Source: Roseovarius sp. TE539
GTDB taxonomy: Bacteria > Pseudomonadota > Alphaproteobacteria > Rhodobacterales > Rhodobacteraceae
NCBI RefSeq assembly: GCF_003298505.1
Contig: NZ_QNGB01000026.1
Location: 1-49,069 of the forward strand
DNA length: 49,069 nucleotides
Reading direction: 5' to 3'
In this document: positions 1 through 7,930 of the stretch, in pieces
How the letters are laid out: the number at the start of each line of letters is the position of its first letter
Position numbering within the stretch: the stretch's first letter is position 1
Notes under the pieces: model-generated
The model's database searches: none
Seen by the model: the letters and a program-made list of their open reading frames with translations, nothing else
What the model was told of the DNA's origin: nothing
Made by a program: the position numbers and the translations under genes

Positions 1-111
1 TTTTTCAATAAGATCAAACGCTTCCGCAGGATCGCATTGCGTTGCGAGAAATCCGTCAGCTCATTCAAAGCCTTCGTTGATCTCGCATGCGCAATGGCTT
101 GGATCAGCTAA
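1..111 (+). mobile_element. IS5-family transposase, C-terminal fragment (cut by window edge)
   Basis: The first 37 codons read without interruption from base 1 to a TAA at 109-111. They give a basic peptide beginning FFNKIKRFRRIALRCEKS and ending LACAMAWIS. The pattern FFNK-K-FR-IA-R-EK followed by a hydrophobic LACA tail is typical of the extreme C-terminus of IS5-family DDE transposases, where the catalytic glutamate lies just upstream, outside this window. Whether the element is intact cannot be judged. The stop codon is followed within about six bases by coding-like sequence of another gene, so the right end of the element must lie very close to base 111. Assignment to the IS5 family is from recalled motif similarity only. 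Confidence 0.7.
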
Positions 112-116
112 ATGCA

Positions 117-194
117 GACGCCGCCTACACCGCGTTCCGGGGGCGGCTGCCGGGGGTCGGAGCCTTGCTGGAGGGGCGTGGGCTGCCCGCATGA
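117..194 (+). pseudogene. 3' remnant of an unidentified gene next to the IS end
   Basis: Twenty-five codons and a TGA (192-194) follow directly on the transposase stop and read DAAYTAFRGRLPGVGALLEG, then RGLPA. The composition is that of an ordinary high-GC protein C-terminus, and no start codon or ribosome-binding site precedes it. The likely explanation is that the IS inserted into, or deleted, the 5' part of a gene upstream of uspA. The family is not recognised. A chance open stretch in GC-rich DNA cannot be excluded. Confidence 0.35.
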
Positions 195-269
195 GCCGCC
201 GGGCCGGCCCATTGTGCCATTGCGCGGGTCGGGCGCTTGCGTCATGATCACCGCTGAGGGAGAGGACAG

Positions 270-725
270 ATGCGCAAGTTTCTCGTGGTTCTGGATGACA
301 GCCGCGAATGCCTCAACGCGATGCGCTTCGCGGCCATGCGCGCGGCCCATACCAATGCCGGGGTGGAGATCCTGTCGGTTATCCCGCCCGAGGAATTCAA
401 CCACTGGATCGGCGTTGGAGAGGTCATGCGCGAGGAAGCCCGCGAGCGCATACATGCCCATTTCGAGGTTTTCGCCAAGTGGATGCGCGACAAGCAGGGT
501 GTCGATCCCGAACTGGTTATCCGCGAGGGCGAACCGGTGGACGAGATCATCGCGCAGGTGCGCGACGATCCCGAGATCGGGGTGCTGGTTCTGGGCGCGG
601 GAACCGGGCGCAAGGGGCCCGGGCCCCTGGTCACGCAGTTGAGCCGCAATGCCGGCACCCTGCCGATCCCGATCACCGTCGTGCCCGGCGATCTGAGCAA
701 GGAGCGGCTGGAAGAGATAACCTGA
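270..725 (+). CDS. Universal stress protein, UspA family
   Basis: This 151-residue protein has the single-domain UspA fold length. It opens with MRKFLVVLDDS, the first beta strand with its conserved Asp, and has an EILSVIPP second strand. Near residues 108-130 there is a glycine-rich GAGTGRKGPGPL segment that resembles the ATP-binding G-x2-G-x9-G motif of ATP-binding Usp proteins. It ends with ITVVPGDL, the usual last strand. The ATG at 270 follows a GGGAGAGGAC ribosome-binding site (about 258-267). It lies upstream of nfu in the same direction, separated by a gap with its own promoter-like sequence. Usp proteins are cytoplasmic and help cells survive stress and growth arrest; the specific role here is unknown. 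Confidence 0.9.
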   Translation: MRKFLVVLDDSRECLNAMRFAAMRAAHTNAGVEILSVIPPEEFNHWIGVGEVMREEARERIHAHFEVFAKWMRDKQGVDPELVIREGEPVDEIIAQVRDDPEIGVLVLGAGTGRKGPGPLVTQLSRNAGTLPIPITVVPGDLSKERLEEIT

Positions 726-865
726 CCCGCCGCGCTGCGAAATCGGACATTCTGTGCCATGCGTTGCGCGCCTTGCCTCTTGATTGCGGGCCGGTTCCGC
801 AAGCAAAGCCGCCGGTTGCGGGGCGTCGCGGGGGCGCGGGCGGTGATTTAGAACCGTTCCAAATC

Positions 866-894
866 TTGACATCGCGTGTCCCGGCGCGCATATC
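866..894 (+). promoter_or_regulatory. Candidate sigma-70 promoter of nfu
   Basis: A perfect TTGACA (866-871) is followed after 17 bases by CATATC (889-894), 28 bases upstream of the nfu ATG at 922. The -35 is consensus and the spacing ideal, but the -10 matches only three of six positions. A terminator-like element for uspA is not obvious in the 140-base gap. Confidence 0.45.
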
Positions 895-921
895 CAACTC
901 ATGCACCAAAAGGGGGCGCCC

Positions 922-1488
922 ATGTTTATCCAGACCGAATCCACGCCGAATCCGGCAACGCTGAAATTCCTGCCGGGCCAGACCGTGCTTGATGCCGGGA
1001 CCGCTGACTTCCCCTCGGCCGAGAGCGCCGAGCGGTCGCCGCTTGCAGGACGCATCTTTGCCGTTGACGGCGTTACAGGCGTGTTTTTCGGGAATGACTT
1101 CGTCACCGTGACCAAGGCGGAAGCGAACGAGTGGGATCACCTGAAGCCGGCAATCCTTGGTGCGATCATGGAACATTTCCAGTCCGGGCAGCCGGTGATG
1201 GCCGATGACGGGTCCGATCCGTCTTCGGGTCATGCGGATCATGACGGTGCGGATGGCGAGATCGTGGGCCAGATCAAGGAGTTGCTGGATACCCGCGTGC
1301 GCCCGGCGGTGGCGCAGGACGGTGGCGACATCACCTTCCACGGTTTCGAGCGCGGGGTCGTCTACCTGCACATGCAGGGTGCCTGCGCGGGGTGCCCGTC
1401 CTCGACGATCACCCTCAAGATGGGCATCGAGAACCTGCTGCGCCACTATATCCCCGAAGTGACCGAGGTGCGCCCGGTTGGTATCTGA
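922..1488 (+). CDS. Nfu-type iron-sulfur cluster scaffold/carrier protein
   Basis: This 188-residue two-domain protein has an N-terminal Nfu_N domain at about residues 2-88 (FIQTESTPNPATLKFLPG is the signature opening) and a C-terminal NifU-like domain at about 112-180. The C-terminal domain carries the cluster-binding CAGC pair, Cys155 and Cys158. Such proteins receive a [4Fe-4S] cluster and pass it to apo-enzymes in the cytoplasm. The ATG at 922 is preferred over one at 901 because only 922 has a purine-rich ribosome-binding site (AAAAGGGGG). The gene overlaps the next reading frame by 11 bases, suggesting cotranscription with tsaB and rimI. NosR and other FeS proteins in this window are possible but unproven clients. 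Confidence 0.93.
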   Translation: MFIQTESTPNPATLKFLPGQTVLDAGTADFPSAESAERSPLAGRIFAVDGVTGVFFGNDFVTVTKAEANEWDHLKPAILGAIMEHFQSGQPVMADDGSDPSSGHADHDGADGEIVGQIKELLDTRVRPAVAQDGGDITFHGFERGVVYLHMQGACAGCPSSTITLKMGIENLLRHYIPEVTEVRPVGI

Positions 1489-2074
1489 ACCTCTGGTTCT
1501 GGGATTTGACACGTCGGCCGCGCATTGTGCGGCCGCTTTGCTGTGCGGGGACCGGGTTCTGGCGGCGCGTGCCGAGGCGATGGGCCGCGGTCAGGCCGAG
1601 CGTCTCATGCCGCTGATTGCCGAAATGCTGGCGCGGAACGGTGCCGGGTGGCGCGATCTGGACAGGATCGGCGTTGGCGTGGGCCCGGGAAATTTCACCG
1701 GCATCCGCATATCTGTTGCCGCCGCCCGCGGGCTGTCACTGTCGCTGGGGTGTCCGGCGGTGGGGGTGTCGCAATTCGCCGTGATCCGGGCCGGTCGGGA
1801 GCGTCCGCATCTCGCGGCGGTGCCGGCCCCGCGTGAGCAGCTTTACATCGCGCCGCGGGGGCAGGCCCCCAGTCTTGTATCCCGCGACGAGGCCGAAGCG
1901 CTTGGCCTGCCGGTAGAGCTGCCGCCTGCGCCCGAGGATCTGGCGGTGGCGGTGGCACGGATCGCCGGGCACGAAACCGGGCCGTTCGCGGCGCCGGCGC
2001 CGCTGTATGTCAAGCCGGCGGACGCCGCGCCGTCGCGCGAGGCGCCGCTTGTGATCCTCGACGATGGGGGGTGA
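1478..2074 (+). CDS. tsaB: tRNA threonylcarbamoyladenosine biosynthesis protein TsaB
   Basis: This 198-residue member of the ASKHA-fold TsaB family opens with LVLGFDTSAAHCAAAL, the phosphate-1 loop. It also has GVGVGPGNFTGIRISVAAARGL at about residues 66-87, the family hallmark that helps form the TsaD interface. TsaB partners TsaD and TsaE to make t6A37 in ANN-decoding tRNAs. It is non-catalytic but essential for activation. The best start is the TTG at 1478, inside the last codons of nfu, because no ATG or GTG gives the conserved N-terminus. The TTG start and the overlap suggest translational coupling. The C-terminal half is shorter than in E. coli YeaZ but has the usual PAPLYVKPADA ending. 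Confidence 0.9.
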   Translation: MVSEPLVLGFDTSAAHCAAALLCGDRVLAARAEAMGRGQAERLMPLIAEMLARNGAGWRDLDRIGVGVGPGNFTGIRISVAAARGLSLSLGCPAVGVSQFAVIRAGRERPHLAAVPAPREQLYIAPRGQAPSLVSRDEAEALGLPVELPPAPEDLAVAVARIAGHETGPFAAPAPLYVKPADAAPSREAPLVILDDGG

Positions 2075-2507
2075 CCGCGCGGTTTGCCTGCCGGGGCCGG
2101 CGGAATTGGCGGCGCTGCACGCGCGCGGCTTCGCCGGACGCGGGCGCGGCTGGAGGGCCGCCGAATTCGCCACGCTTCTGGCTGACGCGCAGGTTGTCGC
2201 GGTCGGGGATGGCCGGGCCTTCGCGCTTGGCCGGGCGGTGGCCGACGAAGCCGAGCTTTTGACCATCGTGACCGATCCGGATCACCGCCGGCAGGGGCTG
2301 GCGGCGGCGGTTCTGTCAGCCTTCGAGGGGGCCGCGCGGGACCGGGGCGCGGCGCGCGTCCTGCTTGAGGTGGCGCAGGGCAACGCCGCGGCGGCGGCGC
2401 TTTATGCCGCGGCGGGCTATGTCGTCATCGGGCGTCGCGCGGGCTATTACCGCGGTCCCGATGGTGGGCGCGAGGATGCGCTGATCCTTGAGCGCGGGCT
2501 GGCCTGA
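2064..2507 (+). CDS. rimI: GNAT N-acetyltransferase, RimI-like (ribosomal protein S18 alanine acetyltransferase)
   Basis: This 147-residue GNAT-fold enzyme has the acetyl-CoA-binding motif A at ELLTIVTDPDHRRQGLAAAVL (about residues 62-82, the R-R-Q-G-L-A loop). A downstream LLEVAQGNAAAAALYAAAGY gives the conserved N-x-A-A-x-x-L-Y-x-x-x-G-F/Y block. RimI acetylates the N-terminal alanine of S18. The assignment rests on this motif plus its position directly behind tsaB, a very common pairing. The ATG at 2064 overlaps the tsaB stop by 11 bases, so the two are probably translated as a pair. As with many GNATs, substrate cannot be proved from sequence. Confidence 0.85.
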   Translation: MGGDRAVCLPGPAELAALHARGFAGRGRGWRAAEFATLLADAQVVAVGDGRAFALGRAVADEAELLTIVTDPDHRRQGLAAAVLSAFEGAARDRGAARVLLEVAQGNAAAAALYAAAGYVVIGRRAGYYRGPDGGREDALILERGLA

Positions 2508-2577
2508 ATGCCGCCGCGCCGGTGCCGCCGAACACGAGGATTTGTGCGGATGACGCCGCGGCAGCGTGAGTATTCTA

Positions 2578-2607
2578 TTGACCGCGGCGGGGCGAAGCAG
2601 GCTTAAT
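2578..2607 (+). promoter_or_regulatory. Candidate promoter of the BMP transporter operon
   Basis: TTGACC (2578-2583) and CTTAAT (2602-2607) are separated by 18 bases. They match five and four of six consensus positions and lie about 95 bases upstream of the substrate-binding-protein ATG, in the 193-base gap after rimI. No operator-like repeat was noticed. Confidence 0.4.
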
Positions 2608-2700
2608 CCCGGCCTGAACGCAGACGTGACGGAAAACGCGTGGTCCGGCAAAGAGGGCAATACATGCCCCGCGCCGCGCATGGAACCCAGGGAGATTGCA

Positions 2701-3690
2701 ATGACGATGATGAAGACCCTACTGACTGCCGCCGCCGGGTTGGCGCTGAGTGCCGGTGCGGCGCTGGCCGAGCCGGCGCTCATCTTTGATCTGGGCGGCA
2801 AGTTCGACAAATCCTTCAACGAAAGCGCCTATAACGGGGCGCAAAGATGGGCCGAGGAAACCGGTGGCGACTATGCCGAGGTCGAGCTGACATCGGAGGC
2901 GCAGCGTGAACAGGCCCTGCGCCGCTTTGCCGAGAACGGCAACAACCCGATCGTGATGACCGGCTTTGCCTTCGGCAACGCGCTGGCCGAGGTGGCCCCG
3001 GATTACCCCGACACCAAGTTCGCGATCATCGACATGGTCGTCGAAGAGCCCAATGTCCGCTCGGTCGTGTTCAACGAGCACGAGGGCAGTTACCTGGTGG
3101 GCATGATGGCCGCGATGGCCTCGGACAGCGGCACCGTGGGCTTCATCGGCGGCATGGATATTCCGCTGATCCGCAAGTTCGCCTGTGGCTACGTGCAGGG
3201 GGTCAAGGCCGTGGATGGCGACGCGGAGGTGATCCAGAACATGACCGGCACCACGCCGGCGGCATGGAACGATCCGGTCAAGGGATCCGAGATCACCAAG
3301 GCGCAGATTTCGCAGGGGGCAGACGTGATCTATCACGCCGCCGGCGGCACCGGCACCGGGGTGCTTCAATCCGCGGCTGACGAGGGTGTTCTGGGCATCG
3401 GTGTGGACAGCAACCAGAACTACCTGCACCCCGGCGATGTCCTGACATCGATGGTCAAGAGGGTGGACAATGCGGTTTACGAGGCGATGATGGCCGGCGA
3501 TGACCTGGAAACGGGGATCGTGGTGATGGGTCTCGCGAATGGCGGCGTGGGCTATGCCCTGGACGAGCACAATGCCGATCTGGTCAGCGAAGAGATGCAG
3601 GCATCGGTCGACGCGGCCGCCGACAGGATTGCCAGCGGAGATCTCAAGGTGCACGACTACATGTCCGATAACAACTGCCCTGTGGAATAG
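2701..3690 (+). CDS. BMP-family ABC transporter substrate-binding protein
   Basis: This 329-residue periplasmic protein has a clear Sec signal peptide (MTMMKTLLTAAAGLALSAGA, cleavage after ALA near residue 22). The mature part begins EPALIFDLGGKFDKSFNESAYNG, the N-terminal signature of the Bmp/TmpC/PnrA family (PF02608). Characterised relatives bind nucleosides or purines, and the next genes are the matching ATPase and two permeases, so nucleoside-type uptake is the best guess. The ATG at 2701 follows an AGGGAG ribosome-binding site; an open frame further upstream is not protein-like. It is not a lipoprotein: the signal region has no lipobox cysteine, unlike the spirochaete BmpA proteins. Confidence 0.93.
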   Translation: MTMMKTLLTAAAGLALSAGAALAEPALIFDLGGKFDKSFNESAYNGAQRWAEETGGDYAEVELTSEAQREQALRRFAENGNNPIVMTGFAFGNALAEVAPDYPDTKFAIIDMVVEEPNVRSVVFNEHEGSYLVGMMAAMASDSGTVGFIGGMDIPLIRKFACGYVQGVKAVDGDAEVIQNMTGTTPAAWNDPVKGSEITKAQISQGADVIYHAAGGTGTGVLQSAADEGVLGIGVDSNQNYLHPGDVLTSMVKRVDNAVYEAMMAGDDLETGIVVMGLANGGVGYALDEHNADLVSEEMQASVDAAADRIASGDLKVHDYMSDNNCPVE

Positions 3691-3759
3691 GGCGGCTTGC
3701 CGGATCATGGGGTGGTGCGGCATGCGCCATCCGCCCTGCTGCACGTTGGGGGAAGGCCG

Positions 3760-4116
3760 ATGACGGATACAGAGCTTCTCAATCATTTCTTCTGGGCCTG
3801 GGGCATGGCCGATGCGGGGCGCCGCCGCTCGGTCCTGTCGGAATGTTTCGCCGAGGATGGACTCTACAGTGATCCGCATTGTGCGGCGCCGGTGACGGGC
3901 CTGCCGGCGGTGGCGGCGATGTTGTCGGACTACGCTGCCAACATGCCCGGTGGCGCGGCCCGGGTGGCCGGTGAGGCAGAAGGCCACAACGGGTTCATGC
4001 GTGCCGAAGTCGTGTTCGAAAAGGATGGCGCCGAAGTGATGCGGGGGCGCTATTTCGCCCGGCGCGAGGGGAACGCCCTGAGCCTCGTGGTCGGATTCGT
4101 CGGGGCCGCCACATGA
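3760..4116 (+). CDS. SnoaL/NTF2-like small protein inside the transporter operon
   Basis: This 118-residue protein has the helix-first alpha+beta pattern of SnoaL/NTF2-like proteins: LLNHFFWAWGMADAGRR, then ECFAEDGLYSDPH, then a GLPAVAAML helix and two strands ending FARREGNALSLVVGFVG. The ATG at 3760 is chosen because GGGGAAGG sits 5-12 bases before it. A start at 3697 would lack both ribosome-binding site and homology-like sequence. The gene lies between the substrate-binding protein and the ATPase, and its stop overlaps the ATPase start by four bases (ATGA). NTF2-like folds may be enzymes or ligand-binding proteins, so a role in processing the imported compound is possible but is inference. 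Confidence 0.72.
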   Translation: MTDTELLNHFFWAWGMADAGRRRSVLSECFAEDGLYSDPHCAAPVTGLPAVAAMLSDYAANMPGGAARVAGEAEGHNGFMRAEVVFEKDGAEVMRGRYFARREGNALSLVVGFVGAAT

Positions 4117-5717
4117 CACCTCCGGTCCCGGCGATCGAGTTGCGCGGTATTTCCAAGTCCTTCGGGCCGGTGCGGGCAAACCGGGACATATCGCTGTCCG
4201 TCGCGCCGGGCACGATCCACGGGATCATCGGCGAGAACGGGGCCGGGAAATCCACCCTGATGTCGATCCTCTATGGTTTCTACCGCGCCGACGCGGGCGA
4301 GATTTTCATCGGCGGCACGCCTGCCGATATTCCCGACAGCCAGGCCGCCATCGCCGCCGGTATCGGTATGGTGTTCCAGCATTTCAAGCTGGTGGAGACC
4401 TTCACGGTGCTGGAAAACGTGGTACTTGGGGCCGAGGACGGCGCCCGCCTGCGGCCCAGCCTTGCCCGCGCGCGCGCCAGCCTCCAGGCGCTGGCGGATG
4501 AATACGAGCTGCACGTCAAGCCCGATGCCCTGATCCAGGATATCGGCGTGGGCATGCAGCAGCGGGTCGAGATCCTCAAGGCGCTTTACCGCGAGGCCGG
4601 GATCCTGATCCTCGACGAGCCCACAGGCGTTCTGACCCCGGCCGAGGCCGATCAGCTTTTCCGCATCCTCGACCGGCTCAGGAACGAGGGCAAGACCATC
4701 ATCCTGATCACCCACAAGCTGCGCGAGATCATGGAGATCACCGACACTGTGAGCGTCATGCGCCGCGGCGAGATGACGGCGACCCTGCCCACTGCCGAGA
4801 CAGACCCCGCGCAACTGGCCGAGCTGATGGTCGGGCGCAAGGTGCTGCTGCGGGTCGACAAGACCCCGGCCACCCCCGGCAAGGCGGCGCTGGAGGCCGA
4901 AGGGCTTTCGGTGATCGACGGGCAGGGGGTCGAACGGCTGCGAGGCATCGACCTGACGCTGCGTGCGGGCGAGATCCTCGGCCTTGCCGGGGTCGCGGGC
5001 AACGGGCAATCCGAATTGCTGGAGGTTCTGGGCGGGATGCGCGATGCCACCGGGCGGTTGCGGGTGAATGGCCGCGATCTTGCGTTGACGGGCCGGGCCG
5101 CCGACGGGCAGGCGCGGCGCGCGGCCGGAATCGCCCATGTTCCGGAGGACCGGCAGCGCGAAGGGTTGATCATGCAGTTCCAGGCCTGGGAAAACATGAT
5201 CTTCGGCTATCATCATGACCCCGCGTTGCGCCGCGGACCGTTGATGCAGAACGCCGCCATCGCCCGCGACGCCGGTGTCGCCATGCAGGAATACGACGTG
5301 CGCCCGCCCGATGCCCGTCTGGCGGCGCGCAATTTCTCGGGCGGCAACCAGCAAAAGATCGTGCTGGCCCGGGAAATGCGGCGCGACCCGGAAATCCTTC
5401 TGGTCGGACAGCCGACGCGCGGTGTGGATATCGGCGCGATCGAATTCATCCACAGCCAGATCGTCCGCCTGCGCGATGCCGGCAAGGCGATCCTCCTGGT
5501 CAGTGTGGAACTGGACGAGATCATGTCGCTTTCGGACCGGATCGCCGTGATCTTCGATGGCCGCATCATGGGCGAACGCCTGCCCGGCGAAACCGACGAG
5601 GGGGAACTGGGCCTGCTCATGGCGGGGATCGAGGGCACCCCTGACAAACCCGCGTGGCAGGCCGTGGAGGACGCGCAGTTCGCGCAGGCAGAGGCGGTGG
5701 AGAAGAGCCATGGATAG
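4113..5717 (+). CDS. ABC transporter ATP-binding protein, duplicated domain (nucleoside/sugar type)
   Basis: This 534-residue protein has two fused nucleotide-binding domains. The first (about 1-250) has Walker A GENGAGKST, a QQRVEILKAL signature region and Walker B ILILDEPTGVLTP. The second (about 255-500) has a degenerate Walker A (GVAGNGQSE), signature FSGGNQQKIVLARE and an altered Walker B (ILLVGQPTRGVD). This asymmetry is normal for the BMP-linked and monosaccharide ABC ATPases. It would energise import with the two permeases downstream. The ATG overlaps the preceding gene by four bases, and the 3' end overlaps the first permease by eight, indicating tight coupling. Confidence 0.93.
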   Translation: MTPPVPAIELRGISKSFGPVRANRDISLSVAPGTIHGIIGENGAGKSTLMSILYGFYRADAGEIFIGGTPADIPDSQAAIAAGIGMVFQHFKLVETFTVLENVVLGAEDGARLRPSLARARASLQALADEYELHVKPDALIQDIGVGMQQRVEILKALYREAGILILDEPTGVLTPAEADQLFRILDRLRNEGKTIILITHKLREIMEITDTVSVMRRGEMTATLPTAETDPAQLAELMVGRKVLLRVDKTPATPGKAALEAEGLSVIDGQGVERLRGIDLTLRAGEILGLAGVAGNGQSELLEVLGGMRDATGRLRVNGRDLALTGRAADGQARRAAGIAHVPEDRQREGLIMQFQAWENMIFGYHHDPALRRGPLMQNAAIARDAGVAMQEYDVRPPDARLAARNFSGGNQQKIVLAREMRRDPEILLVGQPTRGVDIGAIEFIHSQIVRLRDAGKAILLVSVELDEIMSLSDRIAVIFDGRIMGERLPGETDEGELGLLMAGIEGTPDKPAWQAVEDAQFAQAEAVEKSHG

Positions 5718-6807
5718 GCTGCCCCGCTGGGCCGATATCGTGCTCATCCCGCTGGTCAGCCTGGTGCTGGCGGCCGTGCTTTCGGCGCTGGTGATCCTGG
5801 CCATCGGTGAGGATCCGGTGGCGGCTGTGCAATTGATGATCACCGGCGCGCTCGGTTCGACCTATGGCTGGGGCTACACCCTTTATTACGCGACGAATTT
5901 CATTTTCACCGGGTTGGCGGTGTCGGTCGCCTTTCATGCGCGGATGTTCAACATCGGCGGCGAGGGGCAGGCGATGCTGGGGGGGCTGGGCGTGGCGCTT
6001 GTCTGTCTGCACCTGCCGCTGCCGCACTGGAGCCTGGCGCTGATCGCCGCCACCGCCGGCGCGGCGCTTTTCGGGGCGCTTTGGGCGCTCGTTCCCGGTT
6101 GGCTTCAGGCAAGGCGGGGCAGCCACATCGTGATCACCACGATCATGTTCAACTTCATTGCCGCGGCGCTGCTCAATTACCTGCTGGTGAACCTGATGCG
6201 CCCGGTGGGGGCGATGGACCCGGCGACGCCCAAGTTTCCCACCGCCACCCACCTGCCCACGCTGCATGACCTGCTGGCGCCGCTCGGCATCGCCTTCTCG
6301 AAGGGGGCGCCGGCCAATGTCAGCCTTCTGGTGGGGCTCCTGGCCTGCGTGCTTGTCTGGTTGCTGATCTGGCGCACCCGGCTGGGCTACGAGATCCGCG
6401 CCCTGGGCCATTCCGAGACCGGGGCGCGCTATGCCGGGATCGGCCCGGCGCGGACCATCGTGATCACCATGGTGATCTCGGGCGCGCTGGCGGGCGGCAT
6501 GGCGATCAACAACGTGATGGGCGAGGCCGAACGGCTGGTCATGAACGCGACCGAGGGCGCGGGGTTCATCGGCATCGCCGTGGCGCTGATGGGGCGCAAC
6601 CACCCGTTCGGGGTGCTGCTGGCGGCAATCCTGTTCGGGTTCCTCTTCCAGGGGGGCGCCGAGCTGGCGCTGTGGACGGACATCCCGCGCGAGCTGATCG
6701 TGGTGATCCAGGCGCTGGTGATCCTCTTCACCGGGGCGCTGGACAACATGGTGCGCAGACCGTTGGCCATGGTTTTCGCGGCGCTCCGAAAAGGGCGCGA
6801 GGCATGA
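5710..6807 (+). CDS. ABC transporter permease (BMP/nucleoside family), first of pair
   Basis: This 365-residue protein, MDRLPRWADIVLIPLVSLVL onward, has about nine hydrophobic segments. It contains the family pattern FHARMFNIGGEGQAMLGGLG at about residues 75-94 (the N-I-G-x-E-G-Q motif of BPD_transp_2 permeases, PF02653). It forms the membrane channel with the next permease. The ATG at 5710 lies inside the end of the ATPase gene and follows GGAGAAGAG; an upstream extension would only read through the ATPase in another frame. The gap to the second permease is about 46 bases. Confidence 0.92.
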   Translation: MDRLPRWADIVLIPLVSLVLAAVLSALVILAIGEDPVAAVQLMITGALGSTYGWGYTLYYATNFIFTGLAVSVAFHARMFNIGGEGQAMLGGLGVALVCLHLPLPHWSLALIAATAGAALFGALWALVPGWLQARRGSHIVITTIMFNFIAAALLNYLLVNLMRPVGAMDPATPKFPTATHLPTLHDLLAPLGIAFSKGAPANVSLLVGLLACVLVWLLIWRTRLGYEIRALGHSETGARYAGIGPARTIVITMVISGALAGGMAINNVMGEAERLVMNATEGAGFIGIAVALMGRNHPFGVLLAAILFGFLFQGGAELALWTDIPRELIVVIQALVILFTGALDNMVRRPLAMVFAALRKGREA

Positions 6808-6853
6808 CCGGGCGGCGGCATGGCCCGCTGGCGACCGGCAGGGAGGGGGATTG

Positions 6854-7819
6854 ATGGATTTCCTCACCCTGCTTCAGGTCCTCGACAGCACCGTGCGGCT
6901 GGCCACGCCACTGCTGCTGGCCTGTCTCGCCGGGCTCTTCAGCGAGCGCGCGGGCATCTTCGATATCGGGCTTGAAGGCAAGATGCTGATGGCCGCCTTC
7001 CTGTCCGCTTCGGTGGCGTTTTTCACCGGATCGGTCTGGATCGGCCTGTTGGCGGGGATCGCAGCCTCGGTCCTGCTGAGCGTACTGCACGGGTTGGCCT
7101 CGATCACCTTTCGCGGCAATCAGCTCATCTCCGCGGTGGCGATCAATTTCCTTGCCGCGGGCTTGACGGTGCTGATCGCGCAGGCCTGGTTCCGCGAGGG
7201 CGGGCGCACGCCGTCGCTGATCGGGGGGGCGCGGTTCGAGCCGGTGACCCTGCCGCTGGCCGAGACACTGGCGCCGGTGCCGGTGCTGGGCCCGATCTAT
7301 TCCGAACTGGTCTCGGGGCACACGATCCTTGTCTACCTGGCACTTGCCTGTGTGCCGTTGACCTGGTGGGTGCTGTGGCGCACGCGCTTCGGCCTGCGCC
7401 TGCGCGCGGTGGGTGAAAACCCGGCGGCCGTGGATACGGCCGGCATCTCGGTGGTGGGCATGCGCTACGGCGCCGTGGTGATCTGCGGGGTGTTGTGCGG
7501 GATCGCGGGGGCTTATCTGGCCACCGGTTTGCAGGCGGGCTTCGTCAAGGACATGACCGCCGGGCGCGGCTACATCGCGCTGGCGGCGCTGATCTTTGCC
7601 AAGTGGCGACCGTGGCACGCACTTGGCGCCACACTTCTGTTCGGCCTGCTGCAGGCGGTCGCGGTGCGGTACCAGAACATCGATCTTGGCGGTGTGGTGA
7701 TTCCGGTGCAGGTGATGGACGCGCTGCCCTATGTCCTGACCGTGGTGATCCTGGCCGGATTTGTCGGCAAGGCGATCCCGCCGCGTGCCGGCGGCGAACC
7801 CTATGTGAAGGAACGCTGA
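6854..7819 (+). CDS. ABC transporter permease (BMP/nucleoside family), second of pair
   Basis: This 321-residue permease of the same family has LFSERAGIFDIGLEGKMLMA at about residues 28-47, the second-permease version of the N/D-I-G-x-E-G motif. GRGYIALAALIFAKWRP lies near residue 236, as is usual for the YufQ/NupC-type subunit. The ATG at 6854 is preferred over a TTG one codon earlier, with GGGAGGGGG at 6841-6849 as ribosome-binding site. It completes a substrate-binding protein, ATPase and two-permease importer. No terminator is obvious after it, so some read-through into the TauE-like gene at 7931 is possible. Confidence 0.92.
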   Translation: MDFLTLLQVLDSTVRLATPLLLACLAGLFSERAGIFDIGLEGKMLMAAFLSASVAFFTGSVWIGLLAGIAASVLLSVLHGLASITFRGNQLISAVAINFLAAGLTVLIAQAWFREGGRTPSLIGGARFEPVTLPLAETLAPVPVLGPIYSELVSGHTILVYLALACVPLTWWVLWRTRFGLRLRAVGENPAAVDTAGISVVGMRYGAVVICGVLCGIAGAYLATGLQAGFVKDMTAGRGYIALAALIFAKWRPWHALGATLLFGLLQAVAVRYQNIDLGGVVIPVQVMDALPYVLTVVILAGFVGKAIPPRAGGEPYVKER

Positions 7820-7930
7820 ACCCGGAGGGGGCACGCGGATAGGGCCAGATCCGCGGATTTGATCGGGCCTGCGGCGTTTCGGCCCCTCGCGTGCCTTGCA
7901 TTGAGACCGCCTGCGGCGCTAGGAGAGGCC

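Noticed and set aside
4050..5843. A 597-codon minus-strand open frame opposite the ABC ATPase
   Set aside because: The plus strand carries both Walker and signature motifs in correct order. The antisense product is His/Asp/Arg-rich and structureless.
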